Assembly: GCA_016801885.1 (NCBI GenBank)
Contig: CM028888.1
Location: 2,712,501-2,776,500 of the forward strand
Direction of reading: 5' to 3'
DNA length: 64,000 nt
Source of the DNA: Toxotes chatareus
Taxonomy: Eukaryota; Chordata; Actinopteri; Toxotidae
Below the pieces are notes generated by a model. The model was not told where the DNA came from. It made no database searches and saw nothing but the letters and a program-made list of their open reading frames with translations. Position numbers and translations under genes: made by a program. Shown here in pieces: positions 12,668 to 27,600 of the stretch (the first letter of the stretch is position 1; each line of letters begins with the position of its first letter).

Positions 12668-15600
12668 GTAAGTTCTGCTCTGTAGCCGGTGAATGCTGTT
12701 TTCCATTATTCACTCTTGATGGAGCACTGATCACTGTCATCATAGCTACAACTGTGAGACGGTTACATAGGATGCACTCGTCTCAGGCTCCTCCCTGTAG
12801 GATTTTGCAGTTTGTGATCACACAAATGCAGATTCAGCCAAAAAGCTTCGATAACTGCAGCCACTTGCAGTTTTGCTGGATATCACATTACTTCAACGTA
12901 AAATGATTGAATCAACAAAGCAGCTGCAGCTTCACACATTTTGCATGTTATCAGATAAAACGACATATATCAACAAACTGTCTTGTCACGTCTCATTTGG
13001 CAAAACCATTTTACGTGTTGAGTTAGCAAAATTATAGCCAGATAACTTCTTATGACTTGTTGTGCTTTTTAAACGGTAAACACGTCAGAGACTCTTTTTA
13101 GGAAGAGACAAGTTTAAACCAATGTTGAAGGTTCTACCCGAACTGTAAGCCTTTTCCTTCATTTCCAATAAACAAAGTAGTTAGCAAGCTGAGTCATATT
13201 TGAGAAAACAGTGTTGGGACATTAAGCTCCGCCTGTTGACCTTGAGCACTAAGGTAAAACAGCAAACGCTGTTCTCAGACTCCACAATGTTTCCTTGCTA
13301 ATAACACCAATTTAAGGGGCTGTGACCTCCCATTACACGGTTTAATTTTATCAGGCCGTGTACACGAGGTGAAATTAGTTTTTCCTGAGTGTTACAGGGA
13401 ACAGTAGCTGCAGTTTGCTTTGTTTAGTATAGAATTAGAACAGAAATAAACCATTGTTTATGGTTTCAGGTAGCTGGCCTTCAAATACAACAAATGAGGA
13501 GGATTTGAACTAAGTGGCTTTATGTTGCCTACTTAATCACCAATTGTTGGAGATGCTTTACATTTATCCAGACACATTCCAAGACAAACAAGTCATTAAT
13601 TTTATATGGCACTACTTTTTCAAAAGGTGACATATCCATTACTCTCAGGAAAAAGTCTCTCAATCATCTTGTTTTTTGTGTCTTTGCAACCTTGAAAGTC
13701 CAGGCACTGACTCTGTTAGAGAGAAGCAGTAGTTAGCAAAGCAAAGTTTACTCTTTTTGGGCCCACAAGCATCTGTAATGTCGCTGTGCGCTTGTTATTT
13801 TGTAGTGTTTCTGGGATGTGACTTTTGTCATTTGTCTTTAGGGGTGCCATGTCTGCAAAATTTGACCACAGCAAATGCCCATACCAAAGACCAGGACGGC
13901 GATCTCATCAAACTGAGTAAGGATGGAGAGCATGGGAAACCAAGAGCTCCATCAGACGCTCAGTCCAACATCTTTGTTCTGAGGAAGATGGTGGAAGAAG
14001 TCTTCACTGTACTTTACAGTAAGGAGGAACCAAATGCAATATGTTTTCCTGTATACTTCCCTCAGAATTATTACTCATTTTTTTATTAACTGACTGTGAG
14101 ATAGTTTTCATTTGTTCAGGAGCAGAACCAGTTACTCTTAGGTCTTAGTCTACACTTTTTTCATTTTCACAAGGTATATTCCAAAGTACTCACACTGCCT
14201 CGTGCAATATGCAGGTGAAGCGGTGGGAAAGAGCAGCCTGGTCCCTGTGCCTTATGAGTGGATCCAGAAGGACCCCAGCTGTGTGGTGGCCCACGGTTTG
14301 CCTGAGGGAGTCACACTGAAGAAGCCCTCCGAGTACGACACCAAGACGTTGATGAAGATTCTGGAGCAGAGCCACCGAATCCAGTTCACAGTAAAACGGT
14401 GAGACTGCAAACTGAACGTCTGATGTGTGTTATTTCTGAACGACACACGGCTGTTTGGGATAAGAGACTTCTGTTTGAGTGCTTGTATCAGATTATGAAA
14501 CCAGATGTTTCACATCTGATCACTCCAGGATGAATAAAAAGATGTTTGGCATTTCACTTTAGCCTCTAATGCTTTGCAGAGATACATACTTGTGTTTGGC
14601 TTGAAGCACATCGCTGTTTTGGCATCTTCTGTAGTCAGATATTGGTAGCAGACAGACTGTGGTGTATTAGTTAGGGATAGACAGGGTTTTAATTCAGCTG
14701 GGGAAAAACACTTTCTCAGGTTACATATCAGTCTTTCCACAACATGTTTGCTTCATAGCAATACTGGTAATATTCAACAGGATCAGTTGCAGAAGCTGGA
14801 CAAGCCCCTCTCGCTCTCTCTGCTCATTTTTTGTCACCTCTCTGCTGCCACGTCAAATAAAGTAAAAATTAAAAAAATTAAAAATCAAAATCAGCTACTG
14901 GGAACGTGCCTTGGCAAATACAAAAAAGGGCCTCGCCAGAGGACATGTCATTGTGCCTGCTGCAGAAGTTGAGCCATGGACGACCCACGACCCTGTGTTT
15001 TGTTTTTTTTATTATTGTGTTCTTGTTTCTGTAGGAAACCAGAGTGCTGTGATTATGTGTAGATTGTGGGGATGATTGTCTTGTGACTTCCAGCTGCGTT
15101 GAAGCTTTACTGGTGTTGCAAAATCAACATTTAAATCAAGCTGGTCAAGATCAGCTGATCTGGTGTCACAAGATCTGCGAGAATTAATTTTTAAAAAGTG
15201 TCTTTCTCGGTTTTAGTTAAGCCCACTCCTGCTAGTGTTGTTTTGAGACTCTGTTCTATTTGTTTGCTCCCTTAATAACTGTCACATGGCTTTGCCCACA
15301 ACAAATTGGGGATTTCCTCTCTTTACCGCTGTGTAATGAGGCTGGATATGAACAGTCTGAAAATACATGCAAAGCTGTAGCTGTTGTGAAGATGTACTCA
15401 AATTTGTGTTTGGTTGTTTGTCACTTTTTCTTTGACAAGTACTAGAAGTAGAGAGAAGTGAACGGCTGGTGAGGAGAAGGAAGAGGCCATGTAGACGCAC
15501 CATCATCTCATTTAATTTACCTTTCACTCAGTACTTCTCAGAGTTATCAGGGGGATGTCATAAAGGAACAGATGCATTTGTCCCCCTCAAAGAGTTGCTT

Positions 15601-18600
15601 TTGCTGCAGCAAATACAGCATAAGCCAAGAGATGCTTGGCAAGTGATACAGTTGGCAAACAAAAAGCTTGATGTCAAGCTGTGATGTATGTAGCCCTCCA
15701 GAAAGATCAAACGCTCTGGTTAAGATGCAGTAGAAGCCCCGGCCAGTATTTTTTTTTTTTTTTTTTGTGTGTGTGATTTTGATTTTTATCTCTGTGCTCA
15801 GGCCAGCAGAAGATTTGTCTCGAGAAGCCAAGTCCAGCACCGATGTCAATCACAACACTTCCGCCGCCGTCATGACGCCGAGCAGCCACGGCCCAGGGAA
15901 GACTACTGCCCAGGTAGTCACGTCATCAAGTCCCGCCACTTCCAGCAACTCTGTTCTGTCAAACTTCCTGTACGGCATGCCCATGTCCTCCAAACCCCAC
16001 CCAGATGGCAAGCTGGATTTCAAACCCATGTCCCTCCTCAACCTGGGCAAGGACAGACTGGCCAACTGGACAGCGGGGACAGACAAGAACATGTCTGTCA
16101 AGGACTCCGCAAACAATGGTAAGGTGTGCATGCGTTGATTGGAGGGTGGGTTTCAACAGTGGAACGTGATTCTAAGGCGAGCTCAGTTTTTATATCCCAG
16201 TAATGTTAGCAGAGGCTTTTTCTCAGCCTTAAAGATTGCTTCTGAGCACATGCGTTAAACAATAATGATCTCAACTATAGTGAAAAGTAAAATCTCTATG
16301 TGAAAAAATGTTTCAGTCTTCAGTGTTTCACCCTTTGCCTCCAGTGTGCTGAGAAAGTCAGATTATTTCACTGCTCATTACTTCATGCAAAGCAGCTCTT
16401 TACTCTTTGTAGCACATTTCCTTGTTATACTCGTATTTCTAAAGAAATCATTGAAGTGGCAGCCATCAGCCATCAGCAGTATTCACTTATATTTGTTTGA
16501 AGTTCTAGAGTAAAAGTCATACCTCTAAAATGTAGAAAAACAGTACTGAAAATACTTAATTGTAGTACTTTAATTCTTTACACTGTCATTTTATTAACTT
16601 TTACAGTTAATTAAGTCAATCTAGTAATGCTGTACGCTGGGGAAACTAACTACTTGATATGGAGATGCCAAGTGAACATTTCTTTGTGACACGAAAGTGA
16701 ATTGAACTGAATATATTTAATTTCCATTTGGTTTTCAGATGAGACGACGAGACTACCTGGTGAGCAAGGCCAGAGCCCCCCTGGCATCCACATCTCCAAG
16801 AGGCTGCTGTTTTCCATTGTGCATGAAAAATCAGGTAAGGTTGAACATGTTTCCAAAAAGATATAGCTGTGGCTATGTACGTGTGGTGTTGGCTTTATTG
16901 TTAAACACAGGTCGATCTGTGTAGGTACATTTTGTTTTATATCTTTTCCTGTGTTTTCCCTTGTTCTGCTCGGATCTGTTGGCTCGTACAGTAGCCAAGC
17001 ATTGTTTACTGAACCAAGGCTGAGCGCTAACTAACCCGTAACCATTAAGCTAAGCTAATAAGATGTCAACAGTAATCCTTTAAGAAGATTGGGGTCATTT
17101 CCCGAGTTGACATCAAGTAGATGGAGAAGATTAATTTCAGATCTTTAGCACTACAAAGAAATAAAGCTCATTTGAATGTTGAAGCTCCAGTAAACTTTCG
17201 CTGTACGTAAAACACTGGACAGGAGCTGTTTTCTTATGTTTCTTTCCCTGCAGAAAAGTGGGACTCGTTCATTCGGGAAACTGAAGACATCAACACGCTG
17301 AGAGAATGTGTTCAGATTTTGTTCAACAGCAGATATGGTGAGGAAAGCATCTCTCTGCATTTTAATTTTGCTCGGGCTTCACTATCACATATAGGAGGCA
17401 ATTTAGAAAGGTATCTCCCTCTTCTCAGGAAATTACTCATGCACAGTGATGATTCTGAGTGTATCTATAGAGGTTGATGGATTGGGGTCGCTGCTCTGGT
17501 TTGATCATCTTTCCCTCGGTGATGCACATGACACGTCTGTAATCACAGTTAATTTCTACAAAAATAAAATAACTGAGGAAGAGCTCCACCAGAAGAAAAA
17601 CAAACGCAGCTGATTATAAGTTCACTTCATGAAGTAGTTGCATTGTTTTGGTGCTTATTTGAAAATATTCAAAGGAAGCTGCAGTGTACTTACACCGTGA
17701 TGCTGCAAACTGTGCAAAGAAGCATTTTTCGCATTATGGTTCATGGTATCTGTTTCCAGGATTCTTTATCCAAGCCCACAGCACCGATTATCATCCCCTT
17801 AAACTTTAATTTCTCATTTAGCCGGAATTATCTTCACTTCTGTAAACCTTTACATGGGTTGTGCTTCCCACTGGGGGCTGCTTTTCCTTATGCAAATCCA
17901 TGTTTGTAGAGTAAATGGATCAAGTAGAATAAAAACACGTTTTATGAAGTTCAAGTGAATAGCAAAGTGATATTTTTTTTTCAGTGGCATCACACTGTAT
18001 ATCTACAAAGCCTGGTCGCTAACTCTTTTTCTACCTCTAGCTGAGGCCCTGGGTCTAGATCACATGGTGCCTGTCCCCTACCGCAAAATAGCCTGTGATC
18101 CAGGGGCCGTGGAGATCATAGGCATCCCCGACCAGATCCCCTTCAAGAGACCCTGCACCTACGGAGTTCCCAAGCTCAAACGCATCCTGGACGAGCGCCA
18201 CGGAATTCGCTTCATAGTCAAACGGTAAGGAATTCTTTAAGACCACAAACCGTTAGCATGGTATACCCTTTTTTTTTTTTTTTTTTTTTTTTTTTAGGCA
18301 CATGTAAATCTTTTGGATTTAGTCAAAGTATCGGACGGTTGTAATATATATAGTCGTAGATGTTCAAGGGAACACGTCGATGCATGCTTTTAATAAAGTC
18401 TGGTTTAATTCAGTCGCTGAGTGCAGATCATTTTCTACCTGCTTGCCACCACGTTATCGCCTAGCTCCACCCCACCAATCTACAGTCTGGCAATGCTTCT
18501 GAAACTTTTATTTAGAAAAGATTTTTAATAAGCAGCCACCAACTGGCCAGCCTATACCATCTGTCTGTTAAACGTCTGCTTCCTTCAGCACACTATGTCC

Positions 18601-21600
18601 CACTGACTGGTAAACCATTTCCATTCATGTCCCAAATGACTTTCCCTTGCCAGCATGTTGCGCTAACGGCTGCTCTTCCATCCATTTGTTTAAGCTAATT
18701 TAAATGAGCCACCATGCCATGTTTGAGATAACACATCTTTTAACGAATCCTGCAGGCAGCTCATTAGTGCTAATACAATTAGGAAAGATTGAAAATGTGA
18801 TTCATTCAGAATGACATCACATTCCCATTGTCATTCAGAGATGTTCCAGATGCAGGCCCTGATGTTCTCTTTTGGCATGTTCCTTGTTGACAGACTATGA
18901 TCACTTTTAATTCTAATGGTTTGCTGCTTTAATTGAAACCAAACTTCACTTCTCATTTAAAGATGCAGTATTGTTATGTGACAGCAAATTCGGTCAGACA
19001 TGTCAAAGTTAGCGTCCTAACGTTCCTAAAGGATAAGGGGTAGGGCTATTCTAAATCTTTTTGTCAACAGATCCCATGAAAAGACCAAAACCAACAATGT
19101 ATTACTCTATTTCTCAATATTTTCCTACCTTTGCCTCTCAGCCCCAGACCCACTGGTTTCAACTGAAGAAGTAAATCTTTAACAGCTGGACTCTGTAGTT
19201 TTTAGCAAACTTTGCTCAGACAGGAGTAGATGGTGCTTTTGTCAGGGACGGTTTTCAGCCACTGATTAATACACCAGCAGGATTGTGTATGTGGGACTGA
19301 GGCAAAATAAACTACAGCGCCCATGTTCCTCCTAATGAAGGAACATGTCGCCCAGTTCAAGGATGTGGTTCGTTGGTGTGTGTTTGTAGTTTTTGGCAAA
19401 GGCGCAGGGTTGGTTTTATCTTTGGTACAGAAAGTATTTGTCAGATGGCCAAAATAAACAGTTGTGTGTGTGCATTGTGCACTTGCTCTTTGTTTTCATA
19501 TGTGCGCACACATACAGAGTCTGACTCTGAGAAACATTTACTTTATTAAACAGGTATTTGCCGATGTGAACTTTCTGAAACCAGGGACTGTAATTCTGAG
19601 ACAGAAATGGATATTTAAAATTGACTTGTGACAGATTTTTAAGAAAATGTTACGTGAGAATCAGTGAATAAAAACCTGTAGGCAGCATGCTGCTGTTTGA
19701 ACCAGCTAAGCCATTTTCTCACCTGAGATTCTGTGATTCTGTTCCACTTTCTGTTTGTTGATTTGAGCGACACAGCTCAGGAGCGTCATGTCAAGATCTT
19801 TCACTGATATCAGAGCCCACCTTAGGGAAAGTTGAAAAAAGAAACACAGCTGTTTGTAGTATGTTGTGAGCCCTGTGTAAAAGCTGCAGACTCTTAGTCT
19901 TGTTCAGCAATGACCCCAAAACATAAAATTAGGTCATCTGCCTTTAATAGGTTGGTAAATTAATTATATATGTACAGTAACTATGAATAGTATCCCACTT
20001 CACCAGCTGGAAGTTTTGAAAGTTAAAGCTTAAAAGATTTTACTAATAGGTGCAAATAAACAAAATGTATAGAAATAGTTGTGTCCAAAGATGAATTATG
20101 ATAACAGCAGGAGAAGAGTGTCTCAGTGGCAGACTGAGCGGTAGCAGATGCTAGAAGTATGGAGTATCAGTCCAGAAGTACAGTATATCACATCCACGCT
20201 GTTATTTTTAGTCAGAGGGATTCAATGATAACAATGCAATGACTCAATTACTCAGTTGTTTGACTAAGGCTGATCGTTTAAAAAGGGCAGTTAATGTGTG
20301 TAAAGAGCTGTTAATGATGTGTTCCTTCACATGTACAGTGTTTGTATCATGACTTTTTGCCCTGAGAGCTGGAATGTTCTTTGAACTCGATGACTAATGA
20401 CCTATTTTTCTTTTTTCTTTTTATATTCCAGAATGTTTGATGAAAGGATTTTCACTGGTAAGAGTCTGATTAATTTAGTTTTTTGTTTAAACACCATTTT
20501 CTCATGCGTCTGAGATGGGATGTGGCCTCATTAATAAAACACAGCTGACCTGTCTGTTTATGACTTCTCTCTATCTCTAATCATACTCATAAAATTCTTT
20601 GTAGAGATGCACATCTTAGCTACATTTCTGGACTGTCTGTATCGCAAATTGGAAATATTATAGTGGCCAGTTTATTTGGTCCAAGTGGCTAAAACTACTG
20701 CAGTGTCTGACAATGGCTCTACAGAAAATCCTACCTTCATGAAGATTTCAGATCAGTTTTTGTTCCTGTTCCAGAGAGGTGCTTCAACGTAATGCTCACT
20801 GAGAGGTGTTTCTAATATTTATACAGTCCTCACTGATATAAATGGGGTAGACAAGATATTAAAAGCACCTCTCAGCCTAATGCAGTACAATTAAATGGGA
20901 GCTACAGGCTCTAACTTGTCCAAACAGTTGAGTCGACACCTGTTGTTGTACATTGTCAGATGATGTTGTACAGTCTGGCACAGATTGCAGCCAAAATTTT
21001 ATTAGCTCCATCTTATACAGTGTGGCATCCAATGAACCTGTCAGACTGTTGTTATAAAGTTTATAAGGATCTAAAATCAGCTCCAACAAGAACTGAAATC
21101 TTAAATCAGCTGGATACTATCAGGTAATATTAGCTGTTTGGTCACCTGATTGGTGTGCGCTAGAGCCTGACCGACAGATCAGCCAGGCCCAGTATATCAT
21201 ATGGTATTAGCATATTGCAGCTACATTGGTATTGGTGTATATGTCAGCAGATGAATGAAAGAAGATCTTTTCAAAGGGAACTTTCTGCGTAAGAAGCAAT
21301 TATTTTGGTAGGACTCCATGTGTGCTTTGTGTGGAAGCTACTCCTAACCCCAGGCATTTAGCCGCATGCTATCTGTCAGAATCTCTACTATTAATTGCAG
21401 TAACTGGCTAACAGGAAACTGCCCTGTCAAGTCTTTATTTATATATTTAACCCCAAAGATGTTCTCCTCTAATGGGATGCAGTGTTTGCTTATCTTCTTG
21501 TCTTGTTTGTTGAAGCTGCTGGCAAGATTGCAAGGGAGGAGGGAAAGCATGACCTGGGCTCCACGCCTGATGACAGCTTCCCTGACAGTCTGAGCATCCC

Positions 21601-24600
21601 GCCCACCGCGGCCGAGCTGGTCAGCAATCCTCACAGCAGCAGGTCAGACAGCCCACACAGAAAGCTGGTGTTACCCCGCAGACTTTGTTTATAATGTGGA
21701 AATATGAGATGGTTCCGCGCAGCCAAATGATATTGCATTTATAACCGGCATTACTCATAGTGTGGACCAAATTAAACAGTTTAGATATACTGCTTTATGG
21801 AATTTATCATATAAATTGCTTCTGTGAAACTTGCTGTGATAAGCTTAATTTTAGTGACAGCCCTTAATTCATATTTTAATTTGGCCTCATTTTGGTGATT
21901 TTTCTTCTTTATATCCTGTGGTTTCATATGCAAATAGGTTTATGCTGGTGAATGAAACAGTGCCATGTCTGTCCAATAGATCAACTGAGGATGCATTTAT
22001 AGAAAAATATATGCAGGTTACTTAAAAACCTGCTGCTTAAATGTAGTATAGCAGTTCTGTGTCCCACCACTCAGTCAGTAGGGGGAAAACAAAGGACTGA
22101 ATCAGTTTTGCAGTTTGGTAATCACCTACATGTGTTTTATTTTACTTCACAGGTCAACAAGTGCGTGTGTGAGTCCGTTGGCTGACTGTGAAGCAGGTAT
22201 GTACATTATAAAAACTCTTGTGGTGATTTTCTGTCTAAATTAACAGAATATTTGAGGCCTGAGTTTCAAATGAAAGTTTTAAAGCGACGTTAACGCTAAA
22301 TATTTTAAAGAAACCCCCCACCGTGCTTTGCAGCCCGTTCAGGTCAAACATATGCTGCTGCCGACTTAAAGCTGTTTAACAGCCATAAAACACATTGCTG
22401 CAAACTGATGGGAACTCAGGCAGAATGAACTGTTCAATCCCACAGGTCCTTCAGGAGATTGCATTCCTTTGAAAAGGATTAAAACAGAGCCTCCAGATGG
22501 GGAAATCATTCAAGTTACAGTGCCAGGTAAGTGAGTGCACACTTAGCAGCCATTAGCTTTGAAATTGTTAACTTCTTAAAATATAAACACGGTATCCAGA
22601 GATGGGTTTTCATAAATTGTCTCTGACATGTCAGAGGTTTGTGAGACAGAGTCCAAATATAAAACTGTGATAAGATGTCAAGCTGTGTGAGGCCTTTACA
22701 CCTCTGGCCTGTCTTCATCTGTTGCTGTCCCTTCTCCAGCTGCACTATCCAACTTGGCGTAGTTGAATTTTCCAAACTCCAGTAACCAAAGACTGTGCTC
22801 TGTAATATCAGTACACTTCACAGTGCACACTCATGTTTACCAACCCTGAGAGAAGCAAATTAATAACTGTGAGTTCATTTCAATGAACAGACTAACTGCG
22901 TGTCGCTACTGAGAAGACAGTTTGGTCTCTGCTGTTTAGATTTTGATCCGTCACCTTCTGTGGGTGAGCACTTTCTGACCCAGATTTTATTTGGAGAAAT
23001 CAAACGGTGAAACCACAGAGTTGCAATTAGTGAGGATGGGATACTCGTCCCAGTTGGAGCCAACTTTGTGATTCAGGCTTATGCATAAACATCTTGGCTT
23101 ATGCTTTTTTTTTTTTTTTTTTTTACTCCATTTTGATGTTTGCACTGCTTTTTACTGAGGTGAGGAGGTTCAGTGAGTCAGTTCATCCTCATCCCTGAAG
23201 CCTTTCTTGTAAAAGCAAAATGTACTGTTTAAAAACACCTCATGTGAAGCATAGATCTCACCAGTGTGGTCTGTTCTAGTACGTTCTCAAATGTTGTCTT
23301 GTTAAGAGATGTTGGGGGGAAAAAAATGTTTTTCCAGATGCTGGTACAAGCGGGGAGGAGCCCAGCGAGTCTGTGGCCGAGCCTGCCGCAGCGTGTCCAG
23401 TCGCAGCCTCGCCATCTGCTCCCCCTGCCCCCGCTGCTCCCACGGCTCCCCATCACCCGATGGAAAATCACACAGGTAACTTCAGCCACGTCAGCCCCCA
23501 CCTCTATTTGATCTACCTCCTTCTCAATGCAGCTCTGGGAATGCCAGCTCCATCCACAGCTTGACAGCCACCCTGGTGCCACCCAGCGCCCACCACTGAC
23601 ACCCCACGCTCTGGCCCTTTTTAGGGTGCTAAATAAGCTGCAGCACGTATGAAACCACTTTTCTCAGATACTTTGTCTTCCGCACTCCCACCTCCCTACG
23701 ACCAAACTTCCCCAGCCCCTCGTAGACACAATCCCAACTCCCCAAGTCTGACCCACTGTAGCTTTTCTCTTCCCCCAGTCTTACAAACATGAGCTCTCAT
23801 CTGTGAAACGCACCATGTATCAGCTGTAGCAGTTTGACCTCTGTGTCACCTTTGACTTTATGTCAGAGCATAAACTGAGAATAATTTCTCTGGTAATTCA
23901 TTTTTCAAAACTGATGCATTGTGCACATTTCCAGATTTTGAGTTCTGTTGTCCTTTAGTCCTGCTGCCCAGAACGATTAGTGTTAGATATTGTGTTAGAA
24001 AGACCAAACTGCTCCTGTCGAGGCGCCTGAATCCTCCCTCCATCTAACACTGAACTGTCTGTAGACTCAAACAGCTCCCACCTTTAAACCATAGGTGACT
24101 AGAGTACGGTTACCAAGGACATTTGAGTAGACTACACTCTCTTTTACGCTTTACTTGCCTTATTTATCTAATAAATTTGAATCTATTTAAAATGGTTTAC
24201 AGTACATTTTCTGTAATTAGGCTGTGCAAAAGACACATTAAATTATGGTTAAATGATGGTGCTCAGTTTTTAAAGGCTAAAAGCTTATTTAAGTGTTAGT
24301 GATTAAAGTTCTTGCACTGACACTGAAAATGTTGAATTGCCAAAAGTTAATTAAAGGAACTTTGGCAAACTTTGTGCACCAAGCATGTGGTGCTGTGTAA
24401 TCTATTTAATATTTCTTTCTTTTCTTTTTTTTCTTTTTTTTTATACATTTGAATTAAGCTCTATAGCAATGCTTCAGAGAATAAAGAGTCTACTCAATGT
24501 GATCTTGGATGTAGCATACAATACTTTCAGGAGGCGTTTTGTTTTATTTCATTTATTCGATTGTGCTTTGTTTAAGTTTTCTTTTCTTTCACAAATGACC

Positions 24601-27600
24601 ACTAAAGGAAAGAAAGCGAAGGTAAGTGCAGCAAACACCTTGTATTATTTGCTGTTAGAGGCTCAAACAAGCTTTTTAACTGAGCTGCAGTGAATAAAGA
24701 TCATAGTGGGGACTCGTCAGCTCTCATCAGGAGCTATGGTGATTAAGTTGAGGTTACATCATCTTTCCAATAATCATAACCATAAAGCGTGAGAGTCCTG
24801 AGTTTATTTATAAAGTAGCAGGAATATTTTACATCTTAAAGTTTACTTATAATGTTCCCTGATTCTTGCACTGTGTTGCAGTTGGTCTGGGTGAAACGAA
24901 AAAAAACATAGTTTAGCAGTTGAAGGCAAAAATCATAATATAAATGAACAAGCTGACGTTCAGTGTAATTAACTGTATTCCACTTTTATGTATTACATCA
25001 GAGAAAAGATGCACTATTTTAAAACTTTGCCAGCTCATTTTGTTAGTTTCTAATTACAGTTTGTCTGGATTCATTCATTTAAACAACTTTTTTTTATAAG
25101 AACTCGTTATGATCATAAAGTACTGTCACGTTGCTGTTCAGCTGGAAGACTGATAGAGGAGAGAATGGAATTATTGCAGCTGTATATTTAAATATACTTA
25201 TGCACAGTTCTTGTTAGTTTGTCCTTCCTCTGTATTTACAAGTAGACATTTTTTTTTTTTTTTTCAAACGTAATCATTGCTGCCAAACCTCACTGTTAAC
25301 TCACGCTGACTCTTGAGCAGAAAGGCGACTGAAAATGTTTTTCTTGAGCTCAGAGCTCAGTGAACAATGGTAAACAATCAGGACCTTAACATCTTTGGAA
25401 TAATACAGCACATCTTTGAATTCTCTGTTGTATGAATGATTGAAAGCAGCTTTGTGTTTGCCCGTCTCATGTTTTTCTTGCATCTTGCAGCTGAAGCTCT
25501 GTCACCCAGCGCGGCCTCCCAGAGCATCAGAAGATCCTCTGAAGGTACGATGGAAAACACATCATCAGAGATCACGGGTACAAATTATTTATGTAGGATT
25601 TTCTGCCAAATCCAGTGCATTTTTGCCAGTGCTGTCGCTGTGTGGAACATATTAACTTGTTGTAGAGGCTTAGTTTAAGAAAATATAACAAAACTTTTAA
25701 TCCGGACATGCTCAGTACAATATACCTACAGATATTCCAGCCTGAGCCCTGGCTCTATGAAGGCCGCCTTTATATATCTGATATAAAGTGCTTTGATTTA
25801 GTATGCTTTGTTTTTCAGTCCCATTTTCACACTTTTACCATTTTTCTTTCTTACATGCATTTGTTATGTTGCAGTCACTTTGTCATTAGCAGATCAGTGT
25901 AGAAAAAGGGGCGTTTATCAAAAATACAACAAAGTTGGCGAGGGGCGATGTGGTAATGCTCTTTTTCTCTTTCATTTGTTTGACTCATTCAGCGGGGAGT
26001 CTGGTGGAGGACATTGGTGAAATGATTCTTCAGCTTCGGAGGCAAGTGGAGAGCCTCTTCAGCATTAAGTACGGTAAGCTACCTGGAGCTTCACCCTCAT
26101 TCATACGAGGGTGGGAAGTTATGTCGGGCCTGTTCATTTTTGCAGTAAGACTTTGATCTGCTCTGCATGTACACACCCATTACCAATGTACAGAGATTAA
26201 AAACCTAAGCTTTTAAAGTCTGTTTGAATATTAATTTTTGAGGTTTTTAAATAATTTAACACATTGGAATTACACATTGGTCTCTTCATTGTGGGGGAAA
26301 CTGGAGGGAATGAAAAAAATTCATCTGAATTTCACATCCGAGGGGTTTAGACGTTTAAAAGTTACCAAGAATTTATGTTTTTATAGCAGTTTTGTAGCAT
26401 TTAGCTGTTGTATGAAGGATGCAGCTTATTACCATCAGACTACTGTAAGAATGAGGCCTGTGCACAAGCATTAGTGTGCAACAAAATTAGGTGACAGCAC
26501 AATAGTGTTTAATAAATTACTTGTATTAGCAAAGTAATAACCAGGGAGCAGAACTGGGTAGCATCATGTAAACAGAATCCCTGTGTCGTAAGTTGGTCAT
26601 TTGGTTTTAGTTCTGGTTATCTAGCTCAGTAATAATTTTATTTTGAAAGCTCAGGATAATACAAGAGGACATAAGGGGTGTGAGAGGTGTGGGCCCTGCC
26701 AAGGTCCAGTTAAAACTGTTACACTAATGTCACCGTTTATTATTACATAGTTTAGCTTTGTCCTATATTTGTTTGGTAACGTTAACATTATAACCACCAG
26801 AGTAATCGCTGAAATCACGGAACATGAGATGACGTCCGTCAGGGAAAGAAATGAGCAGTCAGACGATCAGACAGGTTGTAAACACACCAACAGTTAAACC
26901 AGATTTTTATCAGTTTTGGAGACAGAACTGTTGGTAATAATCTCTCACTGCACAGGAAAACTGTGGTCAGTGAGGGAAGATGTTTGAAGTCGGCCTGTAA
27001 ACTGGTTTGATGTGTCATTCAGTGTCATAAGTAACGTCTCCTCTTCTGTTTCTGCCCTCTCCTCTTTTCCAGCTGAAGCTCTGGGCCTACCTGAACCGGC
27101 CAAGGTGCCCTACTCCAAGTTCCAGATGTACCCAGAGGACCTGTACATCACCGGGCTGCCAGAGGGAATCTCCCTGCGAAGGCCCAACTGTTTCGGAGCA
27201 GCCAAACTGCGCAAGATCTTGGCTGCTAGCAGTCAGATCCAATTTGTTATCAAAAGGTAAGAGCATGTAAAGGAGTTGTTATAGTACACTGTGCATGTTA
27301 CTGACTGTGTTAACACTGTACTAATACTGTGATGATCTTTGTCTCCAGGCCTGAGCTGTTAACTGAGCAAGTAAAACAAGAAATGCCTTCTATCCCCGTC
27401 TGTGATTCAGGTATGCCTCTCTTCTATGTTTGACATGCAGCCATAATGTTTTTAAATTCGAGTAACTTGAGAAATAACAGCAGACTGTCCACTACATTAT
27501 TACGTATGCTACTGAGCAAACGTTTTAGATACATTATGGTTTTGTTCTGGAAGACTGCACCGAAACAACAAAAATGAAAAAGCTACTTTCCCTGTTCCGT

